A DNA stretch of 39,953 nt from a virus. The notes beneath the pieces are model-generated. The model saw nothing but the letters and a program-made list of their open reading frames with translations, ran no database searches and was not told where the DNA came from. Position 1 is the stretch's first letter. The number at the start of each line of letters is the position of its first letter. Below are positions 18,589 through 27,151 of the stretch, piece by piece. The DNA is taken from the IMG/VR virus record IMGVR_UViG_3300034685_000101, positions 1 to 39,953 of that record; one strand, given 5' to 3'. Both the position numbers and the translations under genes were made by a program.

Positions 18589-19902
18589 TTACGCGGGCTC
18601 CGCCGCCCCCCGAGCCCCGTAATACGCACTCGCAACCCAGCGATAGGAATCCGCAGCCCGACAACGCGAGCCGCAATACGCGCCGTTAGTCCAATCACCG
18701 CCCGCGCGAAGCTTTATATCCGCTGAGCCACCGGCTCCATCGGCGTTATAAAGCGACCCCTTGTTTCCGGGTAGGTTGTACCAACCCCAATTAACTGTAA
18801 TTCCCGGTTGGTACGATTGGTCGCTAAGCCACTGATACATGACTCCTGCGCAATCCTCGCAACCTATATACGATATCATCCGCCTGCCATTAGTATCGAT
18901 ATGCCCTCCGGTCGTGCCGGGGTCTGCTGAACCAGAGATGTTCGTCTCCTCGTTTCCTCCCGCGGCTATTTTCTGAAATTCGCCATCGTCAAGCAGACGT
19001 TTTCCGACAGCACCCAAATCGTCTACGTGGTCCATCCATGTTCTCGTATCCGTGATGGTAGCACCGTAAGCCGATGCAGTGGTTGCGCCTGTGCCTGATT
19101 GTAAATAAATGTCAACCCATATGTTTGCCGATGGGCACCAAACCATACCCTCAGGTGAAGCGGATTTCGGGCGGTGGAGTAAATCCCACACGGAAAGAGG
19201 CAGAATGTCACCAGCAACGAAACCAGACAAAGGATGCCCCGTAATCGTCCCGACATCCGCGCACAAACAATGGAACCCGCCTATCTTGCGGCTTGTGTTG
19301 GGTGCATATCCTGCGGGATACGTTGAATTGGCTGAAAGGATGAGGATAGGTACATTCCCGCTCGATGGCTTGCAAACATAGATGTAAAAATCTTTCCCAG
19401 CCCTAGCCCCAGCTACAGTATAATTTGGTGTTATAGTATCCCAACATACTGCGTTGTTCAAATCTAATTCTATTTCAGTTGGTAGCTTATAAACCATATC
19501 ATCTATGCCAACAATAAGCCCTCCACCAGGGCTAACTATTGTATGTCTGTCGACTTCAGCTAATGTTCCTTTTATTGATGGTGCTGTGCCACGTTCATAT
19601 ACACTTGTAATTGTTACTGTAGTATCACCAGGTTTCCATTCTAGCCCTTCTGGTTTAGAGGAATTAACTGTAAGAAAAAAACCATCTGCTCCTCTGGGGA
19701 GCCTGACGACTTCACCTGGTGCAGTAGCTGTATATAAATCCCCCTTATCTTGTAATATAGCTTTATTTACCTTACCATCTACAATAGGTTTAAGTTCTTC
19801 GCCTTGTAAGGCAATAGCATCTACATATAATTTATTCCAATTCTTGGATTGTGTCCCTAAATCAGCATCTTTATTTACCCTTGGCACTATGTTTCTACTC
19901 AT
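18589..19902 (-). CDS. Tail fibre/receptor-binding protein with DGR-type C-type-lectin end
   Basis: 437 residues from ATG 19902 behind AAGGAGTGATAAAT (GTG 19911 is less well spaced). Residues 1-50 (RNIVPRVNKDADLGTQSKNW, NKLYVDAIAL) are a typical fibre attachment start. The C-terminal ~120 residues have the FGE/C-type-lectin form of DGR target proteins such as Mtd: RRMISYIGCEDCAGVMYQWL, WGWYNLPGNKGSLYNADGAG, then GGDW, GSRCR, GARG. The last ~40 codons carry a variable-repeat signature (see 18592-18711). It binds the host receptor, and variability there would change host range. The 3' half is richer in GC than neighbouring genes, suggesting the lectin part was acquired. Confidence 0.9.
   Translation of the reverse strand: MSRNIVPRVNKDADLGTQSKNWNKLYVDAIALQGEELKPIVDGKVNKAILQDKGDLYTATAPGEVVRLPRGADGFFLTVNSSKPEGLEWKPGDTTVTITSVYERGTAPSIKGTLAEVDRHTIVSPGGGLIVGIDDMVYKLPTEIELDLNNAVCWDTITPNYTVAGARAGKDFYIYVCKPSSGNVPILILSANSTYPAGYAPNTSRKIGGFHCLCADVGTITGHPLSGFVAGDILPLSVWDLLHRPKSASPEGMVWCPSANIWVDIYLQSGTGATTASAYGATITDTRTWMDHVDDLGAVGKRLLDDGEFQKIAAGGNEETNISGSADPGTTGGHIDTNGRRMISYIGCEDCAGVMYQWLSDQSYQPGITVNWGWYNLPGNKGSLYNADGAGGSADIKLRAGGDWTNGAYCGSRCRAADSYRWVASAYYGARGAAEPA
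18592..18711 (-). repeat. DGR-type variable repeat (VR)
   Basis: On the coding strand the codons from CTT (18709-18711) to GGG (18607-18609) fall in two groups. Twelve codons end in T or C and vary at bases 1 and 2: GAT, ACT, AAC, TAT, GCT, GAT, TCC, TAT, GTT, AGT, TAT, TAC. The others (TGG, GGC, GCG, TCG, CGT, TGT, CGG, CGC, GGG and others) contain no A. This is what adenine-specific mutagenic retrohoming from an AAY-rich template produces. A further codon with A, GAG, appears only in the last few codons after the GC-rich tract. Confidence 0.8.
18595..18618 (-). other. IMH-like GC tract and hairpin at VR 3' end
   Basis: The coding strand here has GGGCTC, then GGGGGGCGGCG, then GAGCCC: a 6-bp dyad with an 11-base GC-only loop, right at the end of the variable repeat. 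DGR target genes have a GC-rich initiation-of-mutagenic-homing site and often a hairpin at this spot. Confidence 0.6.
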
Positions 19903-19914
19903 ATTTATCACTCC

Positions 19915-20730
19915 TTATTGGTATGTAATATCTCCATTTTCGTCTAACATAAAAATTTCGCTTGTGATTGGGGCTATCATAGGCATGAGGTCACCATTTT
20001 CATCTATTTCAAAATATCCACTTAGAGCTACAGTAATACGTGTCCATTCTGCTTTGTTATCTACACCGCTGATATTAGGTGCATGGTCTACTCCGACGAT
20101 ATTTGTTCCTATGCATCTATACGTGTGTCCATTATTGAAACTTACAACATCGTTATAATTGTAAACAGTTTCGCTATCCCATGCAGGGGCTGCTGCCCCG
20201 AAGGCCGCTGCAGCAGACCCTGCAGCGTCTAGGGCTGCGGCTTCAGCACTGGATGCTGATATTGCTGCTTTTGAGGCATGGTGTAATGCTGAGTATTGAT
20301 CGTTTTCAACTGGGATGTTCTCAGGGTTTTCTGCCCATTTTCTTGCTTTATCAATGGAGGGGGCAATTAGTGCTGAAGCTTCAGCTGCGGCGTTAGATGC
20401 AGCGAGTGCTGCTTTTGAGGCATGGTGTAATGCTGAATATTGTCCTGGCTCAACTTCACTATCTTCAGGGGTTTCTGCCCATTGCCTTGCCTTATCTACC
20501 CACATAAGCGTTTCAGATAGATTATTAAAGTAAACAGGATCGCTCCACGATACTCCATTATCTGTACTGAAACGAAGATATCTATCAATTTCTACAGGAT
20601 CATCGTGCCATGATATTCCATCGACAGAATATTGTATTTTCATATCCGGGGCAGCAGCACCCTGTGGCCCAGGTGAGTTCATTGGTCTTACAACTACCGC
20701 TTGCCTTAAATCTTCAAAAGGATTACTCAT
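19915..20730 (-). CDS. Tail fibre protein with internal repeats and carbohydrate-binding module
   Basis: 271 residues; ATG 20730, which overlaps the last base of the upstream gene's stop. Two similar units of about 40 residues are visible: KARQWAETPEDSEVEPGQYS-ALHHASKAALAAS (~81-113) and KARKWAENPENIPVENDQYS-ALHHASKAAISAS (~127-160), each ending in Ala/Ser-rich helix. Then APAWDSETVYNYNDVVSFNN, HTYRCIGTN matches a chitin-binding-type (CBM5/12-like) sugar-binding module. The C-terminus repeats FEIDENGDLMP and FMLDENGDITYQ. This layout fits a fibre connecting the tail to the lectin-tipped 437-residue protein. Confident as a fibre; the exact sugar is unknown. Confidence 0.85.
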   Translation of the reverse strand: MSNPFEDLRQAVVVRPMNSPGPQGAAAPDMKIQYSVDGISWHDDPVEIDRYLRFSTDNGVSWSDPVYFNNLSETLMWVDKARQWAETPEDSEVEPGQYSALHHASKAALAASNAAAEASALIAPSIDKARKWAENPENIPVENDQYSALHHASKAAISASSAEAAALDAAGSAAAAFGAAAPAWDSETVYNYNDVVSFNNGHTYRCIGTNIVGVDHAPNISGVDNKAEWTRITVALSGYFEIDENGDLMPMIAPITSEIFMLDENGDITYQ

Positions 20731-21095
20731 TACGATCCCACCTTATCACATGTCACTACTTTTACCTTGCCACAGATGATTGGATATGTCTGTCTGGGTC
20801 CACCAAAATCAGGCGTAGTTAAACTTGCTACCCATACGTAAGAACCTTCAAGAAGGTTGCGTGTTTGCGTTGGTGACAATTCTATCTTGATCAATCCATA
20901 ATCTGTCAAAGTTATCTCGTTTCCCGTAGTCCACATGGTTATTGTGGTCGTTGAATCGAAGTTTTCTAATACTTCGATGGCAAGACTATATCCATTAAAA
21001 TTGAACGGTTGACCGTAGACCTCAAACAAAAACCTATGGTCCCATGTATATCCTCTCATTATCGGTGGCAAATTTTCATGTGCGGGGTATAGCAT
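20730..21095 (-). CDS. Fibre-adjacent beta-sandwich protein
   Basis: 121 residues; ATG 21095 behind GAGGGGTGATATA. Pattern: RGYTWDHRFLFEVYGQPFNF, NGYSLAIEVLENFDSTTTIT, NEITLTDYGLIKIELSPTQT, LLEGSYVWVASLT, IICGKVKVV. This is the common small Ig-like or BppU-N-like domain found just before fibre genes in many phages, probably linking the tail or baseplate to the fibres. No enzymatic motif. It follows the ejection-protein genes and leads the fibre cluster. Confidence 0.7.
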   Translation of the reverse strand: MLYPAHENLPPIMRGYTWDHRFLFEVYGQPFNFNGYSLAIEVLENFDSTTTITMWTTGNEITLTDYGLIKIELSPTQTRNLLEGSYVWVASLTTPDFGGPRQTYPIICGKVKVVTCDKVGS

Positions 21096-21127
21096 TATAT
21101 CACCCCTCTCCTATTATAATATATTTT

Positions 21128-24100
21128 TTATTTCTTCTGAGTATTAAATAAAAATCTACGCCATTCAAATTCTTTGTTGTATTGCTCAGACATCCAATAC
21201 TCCATAAGATAGGCGAAGTTTTGCCGTAGACCCTTGGTCGGTAGTCTCCACCAATATTCAGCTGCAGTATATGATGCTTTAGCAAGGTTTTGTAACCTTT
21301 CTGGCAATGCTTTCTCGCTATCTTCAAAGGCCTTATACATATAATTAACCACATTGGCTACTGATTGATACGCCCCAACTGCAGGAGAAAACTGGTAATT
21401 TTCATATCCACTAAAGATACCAAAGAAGTCTCTTAATAGAATCCATGTCCCCATATAATATCCAAATGTGTTTTTGGCTGACCACTTAGCCCACCTCCAC
21501 CATTCTGCTTCATCGTCCCAAGGATCTTCGTCGTTGGGGCCTCCCTGACGCATCCAAGTTAAAGCCATCGCTGGTACAACTAGCCCCCACAACATAAATG
21601 CTGCAAACCTTGCTACGTCACCCTTCTTAATTAAGTGTTGTGTTTCAAGATAGGTCATATTGCGCAGCGTGCCCATAAATGAATAAAACATAGAGAATAA
21701 TTGGTCTAACTCAGATCCTCTTTGTTTAGTTACAAGGTCGATAGCACGTCCAACGTTTTGAGTTTGTCTAATAACCATATCAGCATATTCTATGGCTCTT
21801 TGTTCACTCAAGCCCTCTTCGATCTTCATGTTATATGCTTCAAGCCAAACGGGTATGGTAACAGATGCATCCATAAACCCTATGAAGTAAAACCCCATCT
21901 CACGTATTTGGTCCATCGTTCCAGCTTGTATCATCCTTTTCATTGTTGCTGCTACATCTCTGTCCCATGACTGTTGCCTGAATCTCATAAACGGGGATTT
22001 ATCGTGCACAAATTTTGCTTTTTCTTTCCAAGATGTTGGGTCACTATAAAATGATATTATGGCGTGAGCTGTTCTAGCTGGGCCTATCATTACAGCGGCT
22101 GAACTATAACCTAAGACCTGTGCTAATGCAGGCGACATTCTAAGACCCAATCCAACCATAGTTGCGCCCATTCTTGCTCTTCGCAGCATTCGTTGCGTTG
22201 AAGTTAAGGCAGGGGCAAATCCTGACTGGATATGATCCAACCACTTATCGAATTGTTCTATAGCATGGTTGCCCAAAGCTCTTGTTATAGCACCTCTAAT
22301 GTCTGGATCATTAATAATACGTCTAACGTCTCGTATAGCACGTTTAAATGCCAGGTCTTCTGTGATATCGGCAACATGTTTAGCCAACACAGGCGTAACG
22401 CTTAACATGAGCTTAGCATCCTCACCCACAGTTACTAGACGTGGCTTAGCATATCCTGCTATCATTGACCTAGCACCAGAGATCAACCTAATATTGTCGT
22501 CCATATTAGAGTTAGTATAAAATTTATGAGTAGATAATCTTCTGTCGTATGCTATCGGGTAATATCCTCCAGCTACCCAACCGTATGGCGTCATCATGCC
22601 TGCAGGTTCTACTTTTTTAGGTCTTAAACCTGTCACATCCACCATCAAAGCTTCAACTTCAGGCCAGAAAGATTCAAGAAATGCTATAACATCTTTAACG
22701 AAGCCCCAGTCTGCTTCAGTCATATTTTCATTTAACCAAGATTCTATGGCTTCCTCGGTTAATCCAAAGCCAGTGATTAATCGTTCTCTGCCTTCCACGT
22801 TCAGATAGTTAAGGGCTATAGCAAGCATGTTGTCTCTATTCATGCGTTCGCCAGCCAAGAGAGATGTGGGAAGCCACTGTTTGTACCACTTGCGCATTTC
22901 TTTTTGTGGATAGTGCTTGTTCAATATTTCAGTTATTCTTTGAGCGGCTTCATATTGACGTATCATAGCTTCGTTGGTAGCTCTTTCTAATGGATTGTAT
23001 ATGGCGTCTCTAAATGCACCAAAGTCTTCAAAGTTGTCAAGTATTTTTACAAGAAAATCAACTCTATTGTGGTCCATGATACGTTTGTCTAACCCATCTT
23101 TGAGCTTTTGCATCAAAGTTGGGTTCAACATACCAGCTCTTTCGCCCTTGTCTACAGTAATAGAGTTTACTTGATCTAGTAAAATTTTCTTTACTTTGTC
23201 AAAGCTTTCTTGCCGTCCAGCCTCAAGGAACTTTTGCTCTAATTTACCAATGTATTCTATGGTTTTGATAGCATTTATCAAATCATAGAACTCCCCAACG
23301 GTCATCTCGTCTATTGGCTTAAGCTCAACAGAATGTATGATATCTTCAGGAAGATCTACTTCTTCACCGAGTGCCCTGCGCTCGTCTATGTATTGCCTTA
23401 AAGCATCACGCACTTCCCGTTCGTTTACAGTTCTACGGCTAGCATCTACAGCATCTACTAATTCTGCTATAACATTAAGCACTTCAAGTGGCAGGCCATA
23501 TGTCTTTCTGCCTCTATTTTGGTACTTTCTAATAAGTTCTATGCCACGCTTGACTTGCTCTCTAACTTCTATGGCCTCACGGGCTAAAGCAAAGTTCTGA
23601 GCTTGCAGGTCTTTGTAGTAAACTGCAGCCTCGTATTCACCATCAAGCACAGCCTGCTCATATTTAAGTGCATACTTTGCTGCCTGGGCAAAATACCTAG
23701 CAGGTGAAACATCACTTACCACATCTCTCAAGATAAGCAGTTTAGCATTGGCACGCATCATTTGTGCTCGCTTGGTTGAAGCTTCAACTAAATTTTGTTT
23801 TGTAGTTCTTGCATCTAAGATCAATGATTCAAGCACTAGCGAAGCAAGCATATCATCATTGTGAGTTGCTTTTTCAGCTATCTCTCGAAGGCCGTCGCCG
23901 AAAGCACCTGACTGTATCTCTCTATTTAAGTTGTCTTGATATGCTCGTCTTATTACATCTGCAATGGGTAATGCTGTGGCAAGCTCAGTATACATTTCAT
24001 TAATGTCAGCAAAGCCAAACATAGCCACAGCATCACTAAGAGAGATGTTGCCTCCTTCGGTTTTATACATGTTTCTAAATACTTTGAGGCCTTCTTCGCC

Positions 24101-27100
24101 GAAGACGTCAAGTATCTCTTGTTTTGAGAAGCTAAATCTAGATTTCGGCCGCCTCATCACTGATATCATCTGATATACAGGTTGAGACCTTATCATATCG
24201 CTAACTTCTTTTTTGATTTGTTTGCGCCTATCCCCTAAGGTGTTTTGTAATCTATCTACAAGAGGTTTAACTCCTTCCTTAACAAGCGAAGAGTGCTGTT
24301 CTCTGACAGCTTTATTAACAAGTTGAGCTAATGTTTCAAGATTATCAGTGCTAATACCAGCCTGCTCAGCAACCTCCATTATCCTATCTAGATGCTGTCG
24401 TTGCATGACGGCGTCTGCTTCATCCTCAAGTAGAATCCATCTATCAAAGACGCTTCTTACGTCGTCTGACAGCTCAACACCTAGCGCTGCCATCTCACGA
24501 TAGATTTCAAGCAACCAGCGTTTAATCTTCTCAAATATAGTGAGCACTTCAGGCGTGGGAGCCTTGCCTTCCATGAGGTAAGCTTCAAAACCACGAGCAA
24601 TCTGTTCTTTCTGCTCAGTGGTAAGTTCTTTTTCTGCTCCAACCCAGCTACGTAGGACAGCAAGATCACGTGCTCCAGCTTCTGATATTGTCCCCATATT
24701 TTCAGCTCTAAGTAAATGTTCAATGGCAAAGTGTCCAGCAAACTCATGTAGAGCTGTTGAAACATCGGTCTCTTTGAATATTCTTATGATCGCCTTACCA
24801 GAATCTTGGTCAAAAGAAATGCCGCCTCTTGGAGCTTGTTTGAATTGAACACTGGCTTCACCGTTCTCATCACGTATAACAGTTAAATTATTGAGCATAG
24901 TCTGTTGGTCTTCGCCGACGTATTTAGCAACGGTAGAAAGGACTCTGGCATTTATTTCAGCAACAGTTTCAGCCTGATCTAAATCTAGGCCTGCGTCCAT
25001 AAGTTTTATTCTTATATTTTCTTGCAGGGTTCTTAAGGATCTAGCTCTGGCGTCAAGGTCTTCAGTAAAAGAATCTATCTCACGCTCAAGGCTTGCCTTG
25101 GCGTTTTCCAATTCTCGTTCTGTTATACCAGTTTCACTAAATGCGACGTATTTAGCCAACCCTTCATGTAATTCTGTTCCCGCAATTCTTGAAGCATATA
25201 TTTCCATAGGAATGGACATCTTAGCCCCATCGTCGTCTAAGGCCTCAAGAAACTCTTTTTCTACATTTGGATCTCTATCAGTTGATAAAACATTTGATTC
25301 ATCAACCGCTCGTCTATATTCGTTTTCTAAACCCATGTCTGCGGCGGCTTCTTGTGGGTCGACGCCTCGATCTTGCCAGTAGTTTTGCCACTGCCTGACG
25401 GGTATGTATACTCTTTCTCTTGGAGTACCATCGACCATATCTTTAATATTTCTTCCAAATGTTATAAGAGAACGCTCTTTGGTATTTGATTCATTAACTG
25501 CCTCGTTTAATGTTTCTAATATTTCACGATTCTGATTGTATTCATCAATTTGAGTCTTGAGTTCTATTGCTCGACCACCCAAACCCAACATATTCCACAA
25601 GCCGAAAGAATAGAATGCCATCTTGGCTTCTTCTAATGGATCTAAAAATTCTTCAGTGAAACCTGGCAAAGCAAACGGCTGACCTGAAGTATATTTTAGA
25701 TATCTGTTAGCAAGAGCGCCCACTGAACCCTGTAAGAACTCTTCTGCCATTTCGTTTGTAAGGTCTAAAGCTGCTCTTGCTGCTTCCCTTGAAAATAATC
25801 TTAAAAAAGATGGGTTGTTTAAAAAATTGGATGCTATAGCAGACGTTGGTGCTAGCATTTTATACATAGGCCTAAACCATTTAACTGGAACCCAAGAAAG
25901 TGCAAGGCCTAACTGCATCATTTCTATTGCCGCTTGTGGGATGCTAGCAACATAAGCCACCTTAGCCATGTCGGTTGGGCCAAGCCCACGCCCATAAAGG
26001 TCTCTCTCTGCTTCCATATCTCTATAGTTACCTGACATTTCGGAAAACTGTACTGCACGCATCATGCCATATCGCCAAGCCCATTGTGCGAATTTGCTTG
26101 TTATTTGTGGTTGAGTCATAGCAGTAGCTGCAGTGGTAGCAGTAGTACCAGCAGTGGTAGCAGTAGTACCAGCAGGAAGAAGAGCGCTAGCGCCAGCGGC
26201 TGCGCCTACACCAGTTGCTGCACCTAGCCCAAGCCCAGCAAGAAGCATCCACGTAGCCTGTCCTGCAGCTGTGGTAACCCACGCGTATGTTTGTCCTGCA
26301 TATTGGGCAAATCCATATATAAGTTTGCCAAAGATATTTTTGTCTCTATACCAATCGGTGAAATATGGATCTTCTTCTAAGGCCTTTCTATATTGTGTCC
26401 AATAATTCATTCTTTCTTCGACGGTGATACCTTGAACTTTAGCCCCTATGTCGATAATATCTGGCATCCAAAGGGTAGGCAATCCCTCTCTTTCGGCTAC
26501 ATAACGGCCATGCAGTATTCCCTCATATGTAGAAGCAGCACCATGTCTATATGTAGTTGCTAATTCTTTTGCTATTCTACCTGGGCCGAAATCGACAGGA
26601 GCCCACGTACCTGCACGAATACTTCTTTCATGAATGCGTTGCCTTTCTTGAGTGCTCCTTGAAAATGCAGGCCTGCGTTCTGTGAGCTTTCTATCTTGGA
26701 TAACAGGGATAAATGGCCTTGATAAGGTTGCCTCTGTTTGTTTTATGTTATCTAGGTCATCTCTTACTATGCCCATACGATATACTTCTCTGGCTAAAAT
26801 ACTTGCCATCTTAGGGGCAGACAAAACAAATAAATCCCAATCATAATTGTTAGGGGTTAAGGTTTCGCCACGTTTCTCTATTTCATCTCGTACTTCAGGG
26901 AAATTCATTATTGTGGCCATGGTATACCCATAATCATCGGCCATCTTTTGGTAATGAGCAAGCTGATCTGAACTTATATCTCCGAAGGTCTTATATGCAT
27001 CGATGAGTGGCTGTTTTGGCATATATGGTTGTTGCTTCCTTTGTTGTAAAATCAAAGAAGCAGCTGCTATATTATTAGCAATGTCTGAAGGGATATTAAC

Positions 27101-27151
27101 TCCCTGTATGTTCTGTTCTTCTTCTTCTTCAAACCACAATTTCTCTGCCAT
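21128..27151 (-). CDS. Giant ejection (internal virion) protein with HEFAGH metallopeptidase motif
   Basis: 2007 residues; ATG 27151 overlaps the previous stop (TGATG). By position and size it is the counterpart of T7 gp16: the largest internal core protein, which forms the channel that moves DNA across the envelope. Features: acidic N-terminus, a hydrophobic Gly/Ala-rich segment with Thr/Ala repeats (~290-345), an HEFAGH zinc-protease-like motif (His802, Glu803, His807) with E856 in GFEAYLMEGK as possible third ligand, long coiled coils (~1150-1400), and a hydrophobic C-terminal segment (AAFMLWGLVVPAMAL). No lytic transglycosylase motif was found. The HExxGH block resembles zincin-like parts of phage large polyvalent proteins. 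Confidence 0.85.
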   Translation of the reverse strand: MAEKLWFEEEEEQNIQGVNIPSDIANNIAAASLILQQRKQQPYMPKQPLIDAYKTFGDISSDQLAHYQKMADDYGYTMATIMNFPEVRDEIEKRGETLTPNNYDWDLFVLSAPKMASILAREVYRMGIVRDDLDNIKQTEATLSRPFIPVIQDRKLTERRPAFSRSTQERQRIHERSIRAGTWAPVDFGPGRIAKELATTYRHGAASTYEGILHGRYVAEREGLPTLWMPDIIDIGAKVQGITVEERMNYWTQYRKALEEDPYFTDWYRDKNIFGKLIYGFAQYAGQTYAWVTTAAGQATWMLLAGLGLGAATGVGAAAGASALLPAGTTATTAGTTATTAATAMTQPQITSKFAQWAWRYGMMRAVQFSEMSGNYRDMEAERDLYGRGLGPTDMAKVAYVASIPQAAIEMMQLGLALSWVPVKWFRPMYKMLAPTSAIASNFLNNPSFLRLFSREAARAALDLTNEMAEEFLQGSVGALANRYLKYTSGQPFALPGFTEEFLDPLEEAKMAFYSFGLWNMLGLGGRAIELKTQIDEYNQNREILETLNEAVNESNTKERSLITFGRNIKDMVDGTPRERVYIPVRQWQNYWQDRGVDPQEAAADMGLENEYRRAVDESNVLSTDRDPNVEKEFLEALDDDGAKMSIPMEIYASRIAGTELHEGLAKYVAFSETGITERELENAKASLEREIDSFTEDLDARARSLRTLQENIRIKLMDAGLDLDQAETVAEINARVLSTVAKYVGEDQQTMLNNLTVIRDENGEASVQFKQAPRGGISFDQDSGKAIIRIFKETDVSTALHEFAGHFAIEHLLRAENMGTISEAGARDLAVLRSWVGAEKELTTEQKEQIARGFEAYLMEGKAPTPEVLTIFEKIKRWLLEIYREMAALGVELSDDVRSVFDRWILLEDEADAVMQRQHLDRIMEVAEQAGISTDNLETLAQLVNKAVREQHSSLVKEGVKPLVDRLQNTLGDRRKQIKKEVSDMIRSQPVYQMISVMRRPKSRFSFSKQEILDVFGEEGLKVFRNMYKTEGGNISLSDAVAMFGFADINEMYTELATALPIADVIRRAYQDNLNREIQSGAFGDGLREIAEKATHNDDMLASLVLESLILDARTTKQNLVEASTKRAQMMRANAKLLILRDVVSDVSPARYFAQAAKYALKYEQAVLDGEYEAAVYYKDLQAQNFALAREAIEVREQVKRGIELIRKYQNRGRKTYGLPLEVLNVIAELVDAVDASRRTVNEREVRDALRQYIDERRALGEEVDLPEDIIHSVELKPIDEMTVGEFYDLINAIKTIEYIGKLEQKFLEAGRQESFDKVKKILLDQVNSITVDKGERAGMLNPTLMQKLKDGLDKRIMDHNRVDFLVKILDNFEDFGAFRDAIYNPLERATNEAMIRQYEAAQRITEILNKHYPQKEMRKWYKQWLPTSLLAGERMNRDNMLAIALNYLNVEGRERLITGFGLTEEAIESWLNENMTEADWGFVKDVIAFLESFWPEVEALMVDVTGLRPKKVEPAGMMTPYGWVAGGYYPIAYDRRLSTHKFYTNSNMDDNIRLISGARSMIAGYAKPRLVTVGEDAKLMLSVTPVLAKHVADITEDLAFKRAIRDVRRIINDPDIRGAITRALGNHAIEQFDKWLDHIQSGFAPALTSTQRMLRRARMGATMVGLGLRMSPALAQVLGYSSAAVMIGPARTAHAIISFYSDPTSWKEKAKFVHDKSPFMRFRQQSWDRDVAATMKRMIQAGTMDQIREMGFYFIGFMDASVTIPVWLEAYNMKIEEGLSEQRAIEYADMVIRQTQNVGRAIDLVTKQRGSELDQLFSMFYSFMGTLRNMTYLETQHLIKKGDVARFAAFMLWGLVVPAMALTWMRQGGPNDEDPWDDEAEWWRWAKWSAKNTFGYYMGTWILLRDFFGIFSGYENYQFSPAVGAYQSVANVVNYMYKAFEDSEKALPERLQNLAKASYTAAEYWWRLPTKGLRQNFAYLMEYWMSEQYNKEFEWRRFLFNTQKK
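26131..26172 (-). repeat. 21-bp tandem repeat inside the giant ejection protein gene
   Basis: Two perfect copies of a 21-bp unit (26131-26151 and 26152-26172 on the + strand) in frame with the gene. They encode a repeated Ala/Thr/Gly-Thr heptad near residues 328-341. Copy number could vary without breaking the frame. Confidence 0.9.

Noticed and set aside
15619-18590. DGR reverse transcriptase, Avd or template repeat
   Set aside because: Looked for a YxDD-type frame and a second GC-rich VR copy on both strands; the space is filled by other genes and none matched.
18563-18676. N-terminal extension of the 96-residue gene through the variable repeat
   Set aside because: A good start (ATG 18562) exists after the fibre stop; the extension lies wholly within the VR in another frame and is Gly/Arg/Cys-rich by composition.
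21722-26846. Several + strand frames of 60-95 codons across the giant ejection gene
   Set aside because: They are antisense shadows of one uninterrupted 2007-codon frame and lack ribosome-binding sites.
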